A DNA stretch of 64,000 nt from Mermis nigrescens (Eukaryota; Nematoda; Enoplea; Mermithida; Mermithidae): the NCBI GenBank assembly GCA_036768485.1, contig JAVLUZ010000826.1, forward strand, positions 67,501 to 131,500, written 5' to 3'. Shown piece after piece: positions 25,301 to 40,300 of the stretch. The notes beneath the pieces are model-generated. The model was not told where the DNA came from, made no database searches, and saw nothing but the letters and a program-made list of their open reading frames with translations. Both the position numbers and the translations under genes were made by a program. Within the stretch, counting starts at the first letter, position 1, and each line of letters opens with the position of its first letter.

Positions 25301-28300
25301 CCGCCTTTATCTGGCTAAAGCTTTTCTTATGTTACATTTTATTCTTATGATTATCATTACATCATTATCGTTGCTGTTATTATTATTGCTTTTTAAAATT
25401 TTTTTTCAATTTTTCATCGCAGGATGGTTGGCAGTCCTGGAAGATTGCTTGCAAAATCCGAAATTAGAATACTATTTAATTTCTAATAAAATACTGCACA
25501 ATTTGGCCGGTTCTTATCAGGAAGACGCTGCGAAATTTTTCGACAATGTTTACTTAATCAGCGGCGGTGACTGGGAGAAGTATACAATTTTCTTTTTGAA
25601 AGTCTTTTATTTCAAATATTTTTAATCTTTTTAATCAATTATTATTGCTTTTTTAACGATTCTTCTTATATACCTATAGTGCTGGCCTCTAAAAAAAACC
25701 AGTCGATTTGTAACCTAAAAAAACCACCCCTTTTTTCCATAACCAAAAGGAGATGACTGATGATATTATACTGGCGAACAAGCTATGCCATGAGGATTAC
25801 AACTGACCACTGATCGCTTTCCGGATCATTCAGAAACTTGAGATATAAATTTGTCGAAAAGTTCCTAAAAATTGCCATTTTTATGATTTTTTTAAAGCAT
25901 TTTTGAGGGTCAGTATTTCTACCCGTATTCATATTTGGTGGAATCTTTTATGTTTTCACGTTAGGCTCCCTTGCAGACTAATGTCAGAAGAAAATTTAGT
26001 TCTCCCATGTCATCCACATAGCTACAGTATACCTTCAAAGTCAAACCTAAAAAAACCGGTTGTAACCTGAAAAAACCAGCGCCAATTTTTACAAAACTTA
26101 GCAGGAATGCGCCTCGTAGCACCTTTCATGATGCCTGATAATTATTTTTCACAAAAAATAAGAATCACCCCAAAAACTGCCATAAAAGTTCGATTGTAAC
26201 CTAAAAAAACCACTGTAACCTAAAAAAAGATCAATGCTATAAGTATATGTTGCCATGGCAACAAAATTACTTTTCATCAAGTTGCATAATTTTGCACTGA
26301 TATCTTGCAGAGGATGTAGAAGAGACTTACCTAGAGTCGTTTTTATCACTTGAAGACTTTATTTGTGAAATTTATATAACTTTTAATGAAATTCAGAAAA
26401 AATTATTGATTTTCATATAAATGTGATAAAATGGACGGAAATATCGTAAAAAATGAATTTTTTTTCAAAATTGTGATCATTTAAGGTCAACTAACTGTTT
26501 TACGCTGCCAACCATGCACTTCGCATAACATTTTGGGGGTGGTTTTTTAGTTCCCATGGTTTTTTTAGGAAAAAGTGGTTTTTATTCAAGATTTCGTATT
26601 TCATGCAAGCTTGCTTTGAAATATGGCGCTTAAAAATTCTTCCATGCAGCAAGTTATAGGCCTAGGGCAGCTGTCAAAAATAGGTGTTTGTTGACTTCTT
26701 CAATGCTATTTGTTCTGAAGTTATAAGCCAAAAACATGAAAATGGTTTTTTAGAGGCCAGCACTATATTGGTGCCACACTATTTTGATTTTCCTGCTAAT
26801 TTGTTAAATGTAAAGCGCCAGTGTAAAAGGTTATTTTGAGTGTGTTAAATGCCGTTAGATCGTTTGAAATCAGGGGCGGATTTAAGGGGGCGGCCGCCCC
26901 CTCCATTGATCAAAAATATTTGGCGAGATAACGAATGGATATACAATTAGCAATATTTTTTGGCCGTCAGTGACCATAATTTCTCGATTTTTTTCGGCGT
27001 TACGCGCCGTATGATACCTATTAATGATATTTATTTACTTTTTTGGCGATCTGGAAGCCATTTTCTGTTCATATAGGTTTCAAGACAATTTTAACAGCAG
27101 AAACGGCTATTTTTGCATAGTTTTCTTCTATTTCCAATTAAAAATTTCGATGTTTCGCATTTAATGCTCTAAATACAGGAAATCAAGCAGTAATCATGCT
27201 TCTAGACGTCTATCCGCCTTAATTTCACGAATTTTCCGGCGCTTCGCCTCAGATTTTTGTTAAAGTCAAAGAGATTTAATGATTTTTCTGCACAAAATTG
27301 TCGAAAATTTTAGAATTTCTAGAGAAAAAATTACGTCAAAAGTGATTTTATGTAAACGTATATAATTTAAAACCCAGAAAAACGTCATTTCGCGCCTTTT
27401 GGACCTATTTTTGACTGTTTTTCTAAAAGTTGGGATACCGCCCACCTTAGGGAAATCCTAGATCCGCCACTGTTTGAAATCATGTACTCATCAAATTAAA
27501 ATGTCAAGGAAAGAAGATGAGACACTCAGTGGCGGATCCAGGATTTTCCTAAGGGGGGCGGTACCCTGACTTGGGCGGAAAAATTAGCCGTTTTAACCCG
27601 AAAATCGCTAAAAATCGCTCGAAAATCCTTAATTTTGCGCACTATTTTGGGCCAATGGGGGGGGCGGCCGCCCCCTAAATCCGCCCCTGAAGACACTTAT
27701 TTAAACAGACTTATAACGGCTCAAATTGGTTTAGAAGGGTAGTCAATTTATTTATGAGGGTAAATTAACATTTATTTTTGGCAGAAGAAAACACCTAAAA
27801 TTGACCTCACAACGCATTTTTTTCCGAAAAATTGCGATGAAGATTAAAAAATCTCAGTCGAGACGTGTGCAATCAATGAAGGAAAAAGTCCACAAATTAA
27901 AGAAAAAAATATATTGACGTTGTGATTGTACAATAATATTTTTCTGATTTTTTCTTTTTTTGCTTTACTATTATTTTTATCTCTTATTGATTACTCTGGT
28001 CCATCAAAAGTCCTCTTGCGTGCTTTATGCGGTCATTCTAACCGGTTTATACCCCTTTTTCGATCTTTTCTTTATTCGAGCATGTTTTACAGAATCCTTT
28101 TATATTTATTCATTTCTGTATTTTATTTTTATTTTTCATCATTTTTAATGATTCTGATATCACTTCAAAGCGGATCGAAGGGAACGGACCCGCGGTGGGC
28201 GGCACCAAAATTCTAGGGGGAGGGGTGTGCAAGATTTTTTAATAATCAAAAAATGGTCTTAAAAATGGTGGTATGGCGGAAAAACACCATATGTCAACGT

Positions 28301-31300
28301 TTCTCATCTAGCACTATCCATTGGCATCACAAAATTGCTAAAAAAAACAAAAAATTTCCACAATTGAATTCTGGGGGGGGGTATTTTGATTTTTGAAGGA
28401 TTTTCTCGGGGAGGTGGTGTGCATTCCTTCCCTCAACCCCTCCCCCTTCCCCAGGTATGGAGGGACCGCTTCTCCCATCGACCCGAAACAGTTGGCGAGA
28501 TTAAGAATGGATATGTGATTTGCAATGATTTTGACCGTCAGTATTCATGATTTCTCAAGATTTTCCGGCGCTTCCCTCCGGATAATACCTATAAAAACAT
28601 TTATTTACTTTCTTGCTGGCCCGGAAGACATTTTTTGGTCATGGAAACAGCTGTTTCAGCATGGATTTCTTCTATTTTCAAGCATAAGTCTGAAAAATTT
28701 GCAGAGTTCGCGTCAAATGCGGACAGGAAATCGAGCGGGAAGTTAAGCCTCAAGACGTCCTTGCTCCTAAACTTTACAAATTTTCGCCGAAGTTAAAGAA
28801 ATTTTATGATGTTTAGCACGAAATTGTCAAAAATTCCAAATTTTTTTGAAATAATATTGCGCCTGGAACTGATTTTAAATAAAAGTAGGCAATGTAAAAC
28901 GCTTAAAAACGCCGTTTGTCACGTGAATGGCAAATTTCTGGACCTATTGTTGACTGTTTTAGGAAACGTTGGGTTATCACCACACAAGGGCGGGGGGGGG
29001 TATGCACCACACCTGGGCGTGGGGGGGTTTGGGGGGGTATGCACCCCCCAGAAACCAAAATACCCCCCCCCAGAAATCAAAATACCCCCCCCCAGAATTC
29101 AATTTTTGAAAATTTTTTTCGCTTTTTTCGCAATTTTTTTGATGCCAATGGATAGTGCTTGATGAGAAACGTCGAAAAATGGTGTTTTTATCATCGTTTT
29201 TAAGGCCATTTTTTGACCTTCAAAAAAATCTTGCACCTCCCCCCCAGAAATTTCTTGCTGCCCACGTATGGTATGCACCCCCTAAAAGGCCGAATACCCC
29301 CTACCCCCAGGAACCAAAATATAAAATAATAAATAAAAATATCAAAATACCATTTTTAAGACCATTTTTAGACCTTTGAACAATCTTGCACCCCCCCTTC
29401 CCTCAGAATTTTGGTGTTGCCCACCTGTGGTCACCTACCACCCTCCCTTTAGAAAAATCCTACATCCGCCACATCAGTTTACTCTCAGATGCGTATGTAT
29501 GTCTGATTTATCGTTTTTAAATTAATTTTATTTTTATCGACTCGGTTCCGACGTTTTAGTCATTTTTTATTATTTGTTACTACGTTCTTATTTTCGTCTA
29601 TTTTTTATTTTATTATAATTATGTCGATTTTTCAAATTGAAAACAATATATCTATATATATCATCGTTTCCTTATATTTTTTATTATTTTTCCATTTCTT
29701 ATTAAGTATTTTATTTTCATCTATTTTATCATAAATTTTTTCTATTTCTCGATTCAATGTCCTACTTTCGTTTTTCGTCCTTTTGTCACATATTAATTTA
29801 CATACATATTATGCACATAACATTTCATTTATGGTGTTGAAATATTTCATTGATCGAAATTTGTAAAAGATAAGTTAATTTTAGGAATCTGATACAAATT
29901 TACGTACGAGTATGAAGGTAGCATACGTGATTTTCGAGGGAAGGGGGTTCCACCCCTCAAAAAAATTTCACCCCTTCCCTAGAAATTTTTTTATCTCCCC
30001 CGGAATTCGCGATTTTTTAAAAGTTCCCAAAAATTTCCCGAAAATTTGTAGAAAAGGTGCTTTTATAAAGCGTTTCAGCTATCTATTAGCTCAAAAGTGT
30101 CAAATTTTCGGCGTCATATGCTTACCTTTTGACTATATTTCGTTCAATTTGTTCGACTTTTTAATTTTTTGGAAATTTTTCTCATGCTCTAGAAAGATGG
30201 AGCATCGTCAGAAACGCCAAAAAACGATGTTTTTGACGCGTATCTACCATTTTCGGGCCAAAAAAGGTACTTTAAAATCTCACCCCTCCCTCAGCATACC
30301 CATGCTGTGCATGTCTTGTCCGCTAGTTATTGTTATGGTCAATACTCCTCAAATGAAAAATCCTAAATGGCCTTTGAATATAAAAATGCAAAATTCTATG
30401 TAATATGTAAAATATCAAATGATATCTTTATAAAAAATAAATAAAATATAGAAAATAATACGTAATAATATAATCTAAAATGTAATAAAAATCTTTAAGT
30501 GTCTACTTGTGCGTAGCTTGATAGCTTAACTATTGCATTTTTGTCTATCGACATGTTTACTGAAGAAAGCAGCCTGCTGTGGATATCATTTTCATACACG
30601 GCTTGAGAGGCAGGCTATTTCATACTTGGAGGCAGAAAGATTGGAAGGATAAGGTCAAAAGTGGGCCATTGGCTGACCTTCCAGCCATTCCTCTCACTCC
30701 ATGCTGGCCTAAGGTTAAGTCAAGTTACTTTTTCATTTTGGAGATTGCCCTGTAGGCAGTGGCGGATCCGGGATTTTACTAAGAGGGGGGCGGTACCCCT
30801 AAGGGGGGGGGACATGAGTTGGGCGGAAAAATTAGCCGTTTTAAGCCGAATATCGCTCAAAAATCCTTAATTTTGCGCACTATTTTGGGCCAATGGAGGG
30901 GGGCGGCCGCCCTACCCAGCCCCCCTAAATCCGCGCCTGCCTGAGGGCACACTTGCGCATAGGGGAACGGGGTGAGCGAGAGGCATACGTGCAGAGGTTC
31001 GAATTTTCGGTTGGGGGCGAAAGGAGGGGGTGAATGACCTCCAATTTTTTGGCCGAAAATTAAAAAAACCAAAAAAATGACCAAAAAACAAATTTTCCCA
31101 GAATTCGGTTGGGGGTCAAAAGGACCTAATTTATGTAATTCACGCAGCCGATGTAAGTCATGGATTTCACCCCCCCCCTTGACGTGTATTACCGTTGGCG
31201 GCCAAACAAGTCCAGCATGGGTTTTCTGGGGGTGAAATCGAGAAGTTTTTCTGATAAGGGTTTTTTAAGCTCAAAAACGATGAATTCGCGCTAAAAACTT

Positions 31301-34300
31301 CAGCGAAATAAAGTAGTACCTACTTTTGAACCAAAATATTGCTAAAAACGCTTAAACCATGATCTTTTCTGCAATTTTTTTTTGAAAAATCGCGAGTTCT
31401 GGGGGATAAGAATATTTTTGTTTGGGGGGGGGTGAAAGCCCTCTGTTGGCTGCCCCTTTAGTTCGTCCGATTACCGTTTTTCCTCTAAAATGGCTTAATC
31501 GATCGATAATTGCCTTAAATGCTCCGAAAAAGTCAAATTAAGATGGAGCTTTAGAATTTTAGAATTTCAAATGGAAAAAAGTTTTAGAACCCATACAATA
31601 AATGTTTTAAGGATGATTGTTAAGATCTTATAAGGAAACTTATGTTGCACTCGGTTTGTATCTAGATATGAATTAAATTCAAATTATTGCTTTTCTTACG
31701 ACTATCTATCGATTTTTCAAACATCGAGACCTCGTTTTTCTTATCAAACGAAATGCAATTATGTAAATCCACTTAAAAGTCGATTAAATAAATTAAACTT
31801 TTATTTCAGTTTGGTTCTTAGTCTGCTTTTTTTCTATTAGTTTCCTAGTTTTATTAGTTATTTTATTATTTTTTATTTATTATTTTATCTTTTTATCAGT
31901 CTGGTTCCTTTTTTGGATCAAATTTTAATATGTGATATCAAAAGTGCTATATAAAATATTTTTTAAATGCTTATATAATTATATTATTATTCACCTTAAG
32001 CTAGAGCATTAGTGACTGCACGCGCGCCACATTTTCCAGATTTCGGACTTTCTGGCTCCGCTTGAAAATTTTCGGAAAATCAGCCCTGTCTTTAAACTGA
32101 AATCGTCGAAAAAAAATCTGAAAATGCTGCGAGAAATCAGTTTTTACTGGAAATTTCCTCGAATTTTTTTCTATATAAAAATTTGAATAATTTGACAAAT
32201 CTATCAACAAATTTCAAAATTTTCTTTGAAAAAATTTCCAAACATTAAAATTTCAAAAAAAAATTTGGTGATAAGTATAAATTGTTTTTTGGAAACTGAT
32301 AATGTCGTCTATTGGGTTACGAAAAATTTAAGACCCGTCTGGGAGATTTTTCTATGCAGTTTAGACTTCAGACTTTGCAGTTTAAATCAGTTTAAAGTCC
32401 GTATAGCTTTGTAGGATTTGGAATTTTCACTTCCTTGAAATTTTTTCTGTATCATAACGGAAAAACGAAAAAAATTCAGAAAAAAGCGAAAAGCTTTTTT
32501 CTATGAATTGGAACCATAGGTGGGCAGCACCGAAATTCTGGGGGGGGGGTGAAAAAATTTTCAAAGGTCAAAAAATGGTCCTAAAGTGGTCCTATGGCGA
32601 AAACAACACCATTTTTCCACGTTTCTCATCAAACACTATGCAATGGCATTAAAAAAATTGCTAAAAAAGCAAAAAAATTTCAAAATTTGAATTCTGGGGG
32701 GGTATTTCAACTTCTGGGGTTGCATACCCTCCCAAACCCCCCCCACGCCCATGTGTGATTGGAACATATCGTAATTTAATTTGTGTCGAGTAAAGGTGAA
32801 TAAGTTATAGTTAACGAAATACTAAATCTTGGCAAAAAAGAAACCTTGTCAAAATAACTAAAAATAAAGTGTAAACAAGCTAGTGTAAAGTCACGAATTT
32901 TGAAATATATTTCGCGTTTTTTTCAATTTTTGTGCTCGAATATTGCAGGATTGGTTACCGAATGATTTAAATGCTCCTGTGCGCATTTTGGCCATTGATT
33001 ACGAGTCTTATTTAAGCTCTTGGATTCCTAGGAGCCCTGACGTAAAAATCAAGTAAATCAATTATTAAGTTATGTAATTATTTTTATCACTGCGACTGAT
33101 CGTTAATTGATTCTTGCTGTAAATTTAAGGATATTTTTCGTGCGTTGATTTGTAGGGCAAATCGTTTGTCCTTGATTATTCCGTTTTTATTACTACATGT
33201 TATTTATTTTCTTCATTATAATTCATTCGCATTGAGTTTTGGTAAATAATAATTCGGGCCTATCTTATAAATTCATAATTATTAATTTAATTTTGATTTT
33301 TCAGTTTTTATTCCTAATCCGGAATGCGCATTCAGATTATATGTAGTTTAAAGAAACAATTGTAATATTGTAAACAAGCGGGTGTAATATTGCAAGCAAG
33401 CACTAAATTTTTTAATGTCATTTTTTAAGCTTCAAATTTTGTCGTTTTATATTTGGTGATGTTTGCGATCATTCAGTCGTCAGCATAGGTGGGCAGCACC
33501 GAAATTCTGGGGGGGGGGTTAAAAAATTTTCAAAGGTCAAAAAATGTCTTAAAAGTGGTCGTATGGCGAAAAAACACCATTTTTAGACGTTTCTCGTCAA
33601 GCGCTATCCAATGGCATCAAAAAACCGCTGAAAAAGCAAAAAAATTTCAAAATTTGAATTCTGGGGGATTTTGATTTCTGGAGGGGGGGTATTTCAACTT
33701 CTGAGGGGTGCATACGCCCCAAACTCCCCCACGCCCTTGTGTGGTCGTCAGCATACATGTACAGCATGGGAATCGGGGGGGGTGAATATTAAAGTGCCTT
33801 TTTTGTCCAAAAATGAAAGGCACGCGTCAAAAACATTGTTTTTAAGCAATTCTGACGATACGCTATCTTTCTAGAGCATAAAAACATAAAAGAATTTTTA
33901 AAAAATCGAAAATGTCGGAACAAATTGAACAAAATATGGTCAACGCGTGAATATAATGGCGCGAAGCCCCGGAAATTTGGCACTTATGAGCAAATAAATT
34001 GCTAAAAACCCTTAAAGAGCAGCTTTTTATACAAATTTCTAGAAAATGTTTGTTAATTTTCAAAAAATCGCCAATTCGGGGGGCTGGAAAATTTTTTATG
34101 GGTGAAAATTTTTTTGGAGGGGTGAAAATTTTTCCGGGGGGGGGGTGAAACTCTTCCCTCCCAAACCTTCCCCCTCCCCCAAGATCATGAATCATCGTCA
34201 GTCGATTTCGTTTTCTTTTGAAAATTCTGCAATTTTTGGCATTTTTTCCGTCATTTGCTGTAAGATAAAAGTCTGAAGTCGTTCAAAGATTTTCGATGTA

Positions 34301-37300
34301 AAAGTGTAGATTTCAACACCTTTATTTTAGTTTTTCTGACCTAAATTCTAGAAATTTTTAATATTTAATGAGCTTCTGTTATTTTTAATTTTTTTTAACC
34401 ATTTGTGTCAAATTTCCGTTTTTTTCTTCTCTCCTTCACCCAATAGCAATGTTTATAATTGACATTTATGACTTTTTTTGCAGGATACATAAGATTAATT
34501 TTCCGAAAATCCTAGAAATTTTGAATTTTTGGCGCCTTCTATCGACCTCCTTCAAACGTCGGATTTTAAATTTATGATTTTTCAGCAAAATATGAAAAAA
34601 TTCTAATAGTTTGAAAAAATTAAATTTTTTCTTATTGATACAGTATGATGAAAACATTAAAAAATGCGTTTTATTTTGGGTCAATCCCGAAATTCCTTAA
34701 TGATCATGTCATTTATGCATTTTATTTTCCTTTTATACATGTATAAAAACAAAAACATAATAACTACATCAATAATAAATATATAGTACTAAAAACCTTA
34801 AAAGTGCTTGAAAAAATCGTCACAAAAAATTATTACGTAATGTGAATGTACACTACTCGCCACGAATGTTTACGCTTTCATAAGCTTCTAGAGCTTGTTA
34901 GGGTTATATCTTTAACACGTTGGTCCTATTTCCGCCCACGCACGACCGACGTGTTAAACATATACCTTAACATGCCCTATCATCCTATGAAGCATATTAA
35001 AACGTAAACATTCGTGGCCAGCACTGTATGTGCGTATTAACCTTTTGAAAATCAAAAACTTATTGTAATTAATAAGTACTGTAAATTTCTTTAATTTTTT
35101 CTGTTTTTGGGCGCAATTCCCAGGTTCGTCGCTCGTTTCGTGTGAAAAGTAATCGATTTATTGTACATTTCTAACACGAGCTTTTAAATTTGGGCTTCGA
35201 TATTTTGTTGAATTATTCACGTTTTTTCGGACATTTTATTTTGTATGTGTCTTATCAAATTTCCTAAACACGAAAACACGGTAAAAAATCAAATTGAAAA
35301 TTAATTGAAGAAATACTCGAAATTTAATCATAAATCTCGAGCTTACGTGTTTAGCTCAAGGCTCAAGTATGTACAGTGCTCGCCACGAATGTTTACGTTT
35401 CAATATGCTCCGTAGGATGATAGAGCTTGTTAAGGCATGTTTAACTCGTCGGTCGTGCGTGGGCGGAAATACGACCGACGTGTTAAAGATATAACCCTAA
35501 CAAGCTCTAGAAGCTTATTAAAGCGTAAACATTCGTGGCGATAGTTATGCAAAATTATATCAATTTTTATATAATTGAGTAACCGAATGAAACTATTAGA
35601 GAAACCTTGATTGCCTAATTTGCATATTTTATACATAGAAATTATAAAAGATTCGATTTCGGGAAATATTGATTTGTTTACCACATTTTAAGAAAAGTTT
35701 TTGATATATTAAGGCATAAATTAGAAAATAGGAGCAGAGATATATTGAAAAAACTGAAATACGCTGGAGTCGGCGACCGGCCAATTATTTGGGTGGCGCA
35801 TTCCATGGGAGGTACGTTTGAGGTGGTGAATAATTTGGCAGAGAGGAGTGTTAGGAATGGGATATCTATGTGTACGAGAGCGTATGGCCAGAATTTTGGG
35901 CTTCACACGGCTTTTCTGCGATGAAATCCCTGTTGAAAAAATTTATGTTTTTCTGCCAAAAAACAAAAAAGTTCCGGAAATGTAATTTTGGGGTCTATAT
36001 CTTATCTACCGGAGAATCCGTTTGATTTTTGGAATCTCAAAAAAGTCCATGCAGGACATGGATTCCTCGCCATACTTGGATGAACCCTCAAAAGTCGAAA
36101 TTTTTACCCTTTACTATACATGCACAAAGGAAGGAATGAGAGGGGGTATTATCCACGCAGGGGCGTGGGGGTTTATACCCCCAGAATTTGAAAATCCCCA
36201 GATTACTGTAGACCCCAGAATTCTATTTTTAGTAATATTTTTGGCAATTTTTCCCATCCTGACCCCCCCCCGCAGAATTTTCTTGTTGCCCACGAATGGT
36301 ATCCCTCGCTAAAGGGTCTGAAACTTTCGTACTGTCGGCTAGATTCGGCCCAAAATACATACATACTAATAAATTGAATAATATCGTATAAATTCCGGAT
36401 TTTACTACCCCCTGGCCATCTTAATCTTGCGTATCTATGCTATTTACCCCTTTCTCTCTCCCTTGATTTTGCGGTCGAAAGGTCATTTTTGTAATTTTGT
36501 ATTTTTTTTAAAGTTTTTAACAGCATTTGTACGCATTTTTTGATTTTTTGTCTGCAAGATTTTCAGAGTGCTTAAAAATTCGGTGGACTACGTATTAATC
36601 TGTAGCATGATTACTTTTGTTTATTTTTAATGATTTGTTTGTTGACCATTGCTAATGCTATCTAATCTTTTGCAATATACGTTGTTTTTCCATTTTGTTT
36701 TTCATCGCTATACATGGTAGCTCTAAAAAGGCTACACATCGATGCAGTGTTTTTTTGTATTCGGCAAAGATTTTTCCCGATGTACAAAGATTTTCGGGAA
36801 GACAAAAATTGCAAAATAGGTCTGAAATTCGCAAAAATTTTCGGCACGTCGCGCCGAAATGAGTAATTGTGTGTTCTATATATCTTCATAATGGCAGAAA
36901 TAACATTTCAAGAGAGGACGATTCTTAGTGATTTTTGCCCTTAGAGACCCATAAATTAGCTAAAATACTCTACCAAAAGTCGAATAACTCTGTTTTTACC
37001 ACACTGAAATCGCTACTGTACCATAATATAGTACCCAAATATTTGTGTATACACAAATGTACAAAGATTTTTGGGAGGACAAAAACTGTAAGAAGGTGTA
37101 AAATTCCGAATATTTTCGGCGCTTCGCGCCGAAATGAGTAATTTTTGGTCCCGTGTATCTTTAAAATGGCAGAATTTGCATTTAGAATGGAAAATGCCAA
37201 ATTTTTCGGCGCCTCGCGCCGTTTTGAGACAATTTTTAGTAATTTTTGGCGTCAGAAACCCAGAAATTAGCTAAAATACACTACTAAAGATTGAAAACCC

Positions 37301-40300
37301 GGTTTTACCACACTTAAATCGCTACTGTATATACTATATAATAGTACGCAAAACTTTGCATGTACAAAATGTACAAAGACTTTTGGGGACCATCTTTGTA
37401 CATGTACAAACGGACCTTGTACAAAAAACACTGCATCGATGTTTCACGGGTACGTGATAATTTCGCTAATCTGAGCAAAGAAATTTGAAATTTTATTGCA
37501 TCAGATTGTGCACAGACGGATGGAGATTTCATTGCTTAAAGAGTGTATAGCATACGTGGGCGTAAGGGGGTGGGGGTGGGGGATATGCACCCCCTTCCAG
37601 AAGGCCGAATACGCCCCCTCGCTAAAGACCAAAATACCCCCGGACTTCAATTTTTGAATTTTTTTTGTGTTTTTCACATTTTTCTGATGCCAATGGGTAG
37701 CGTTTAATGAGAAACGTTGAAAATGGTGTTTTTTGCCATACCACCATTTTTCAAGGCCATTTTTTAACCTTTGAAAAATCTTGTACCCCCTCCCCTTAGA
37801 ATTTCGGTGCTGCCCGCCTATGGCTGTATAGTTTTCGATATTATCATTTTTTTGAGCACTAGAGTAGGCTCTTTTTTTACCAGGCGCAAAAAAACGCAAG
37901 ATCCCCGTCGAGTAGGTGAAAAAATTGACGTCTAACGTGAAAAAATGTTGGCAATGTTAACAACAGCGCTGGATTCAGGATTTTCTGACAGGGGGCGGCG
38001 GACGGAACCCAGAATTTTCGTAAAATTGTCAAACATTTCCCAAATATTCGTATATTATCCCCAAAATACCGGTTTTTGCTCTTTTGATAGGCAGAGTTAT
38101 TTCTGATGCAAAAAAGTGAAAAATTTTCGAAATTTTTAAAGTTTTCTCATGAAAAACTCGCAAAATTAACGCAGAAATCGTCATAAATCGCCGAAAAAAC
38201 AGTCGAAAAATTATTGTAAGCGCTACAAAATCCTTGTTCAGTACAAAAAGTACTCTATTCTTCTGACGTGGCGCTAAGAGTCAGTAAATATCATTAATGA
38301 GTACTATATATAGGTGGGCAGCATCAAAATATAGGGGAGTGCAAGATTTTTCAAAGGTCAAAACATGGTCCTAAAAATAGTAGTAAAGCGGAAAAAACAT
38401 CATTTTTCAACGTTCCTCATCGAGCTCTATCCATTGCCACCAAAAAATTGCGAAAAAATCTTGGGGGCTATCCCTCCTCCCCCGCGTGTGGTACTATCTC
38501 GGCGCGAAGCGCTGGAAAAATTCGAAAAATCATGATAAAGATAGCTGAAATCATTACAAAATGCATATCTATTCTTCATTGCGCCCAAACGTTTTTTGAC
38601 GACGGGGGGGCGGCCGCACCCCCCCTCTAAATCCACCAGTGCGTGTAAACAAACGCCTCAGTCCATGAGCCGCTGGAAGCTGGCCAAAATTTTTCGCACG
38701 GCTTAAATAAAGTCGTTCTTATCTGCATGCACATCTGCTGTAGGTACATAACCTTGTTTCGAAATTCTGTGTTCTTAATTTTTTTAATCTATAAAACTAA
38801 CGTTAACAAATGGTCGAAGTCATATTTTCGAGCCATACTGTAATATGTACTCCAGCATTTATCAATCATTCGCTCGTTTCATTTTAATTTAGCATGTTTG
38901 ACATTTTTCAGCATATTTTTGTATTTGTATTAAATTTGCATATGCCTTATATGTTATATTTATATTTTTCGTATGTTTAGCTAGTATTTTATTATATTTC
39001 ATTTTTTATGCTTGCAATTACATTTTTATCTATACACATAAGCTGTATTTGATGCGTTTTTAATTTCTTTTCTTTGTTATTGTACCAAGTTTCTTCATTT
39101 TTTCTCGAATTTCGCTCATTTTTCTTCAATATTTATCTATAGTCTCTGAGCCAGGTATAATGATTGCAATCACACGTGGGCGTGGGGGAGCGTTGGGGAA
39201 AGGTGTGCACCCCCAGAAGGCCGAATACCCCCCAGAAACCAAAAAATCCAAAATACCCTGATAATTCCATTTTTAAATTTTTTTTTGTTTTTTTTTCTCG
39301 CAATTCTTTGATGCCAATGGATAGTGGTCGATGAGAAACGTTGAAAATGGTGTTTCCCGCCGTACCATTATTTTTACGACCATTTTTGACCTTTGAAAAG
39401 TCTTACAACCCCAGAATTTTAGGTGCTGCCCACCTATGATTGCAATCATTTTTGCAAGGAAATACGATTTTTTTCCAAAAAAGGTACAATTCAGGCAAAT
39501 TTTTGCTTCTTAAACAACGAATTTCGTTTAGCATATTAGTTCAGCGTTGCACGTTTAAAGCTGACTTTTTTTCTATTTCACATTTAATAATTCGCATGTT
39601 TATCCGTTGATCCTGTGGTCTAAATTTTCGTCGAAATGCGCCTTTTTGGACAAATTTTTGCTTTTTTTTAAGATGCGTCTAGAAATAAAATCAATTCAGA
39701 TAAATGCGTTACTTTACACCACACATGTCACGGCTCGAAATTCCGGGTGGGGGTCCCCGGCCATTGGGGCGGGGTTAGATGAACTCAAATTTCTTGGCCA
39801 AAAATTGTAGAGAAGCGTCGAAAAATCGCCAAGAAATTCAATTTTGAATCGGAGGGGGATTAAGGTCAAAAATTTACCGACTTTGGGGGCAGTTGACCTT
39901 GGTTGATAAGATTCCTAAACACCAACACACGTAGGCGTAAGGCGGGGTTTGGGGGTATGCTCCACCAGAAGGCCGAATATCCCTAAAGCATAGGTGGGCA
40001 ACACCGAAATTCTGGGGGGGGGTGAAAAAGATTTTCAAAGGTCAAAAAATGATCTTAAAAGTGATTGTATGGCGAAAGAAGACCATATTTGGACGTTTCT
40101 CATTGAGCACTATCCAATGGCATCAAAAAATCGCTAAAAATGCAAAAAATTCCAAAATTTGATTTCTGGGGGTATTTTGATTTCTGGGGGTGGGGTATTT
40201 TAACTTCTGGGGGTGCATACCCCCAAACCCCCCCACGCCCACGTGTGCCCCCAAGCAAAATACCCCCTCCCCACAGAATTCAATTAAATTTTTTCCGTAA

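Larger units (their letters stand above)
28460..29475. mobile_element. F2 MITE interrupted by nested F1 copies
   Basis: F2 core (TTGGCGAGATTAAGAATGGA, TCAAGATTTTCCGGCGCTTC) and the F2 end (TAGAAAAATCCTACATCCGC) are split by the insertion at 28981-29429. Confidence 0.8.
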
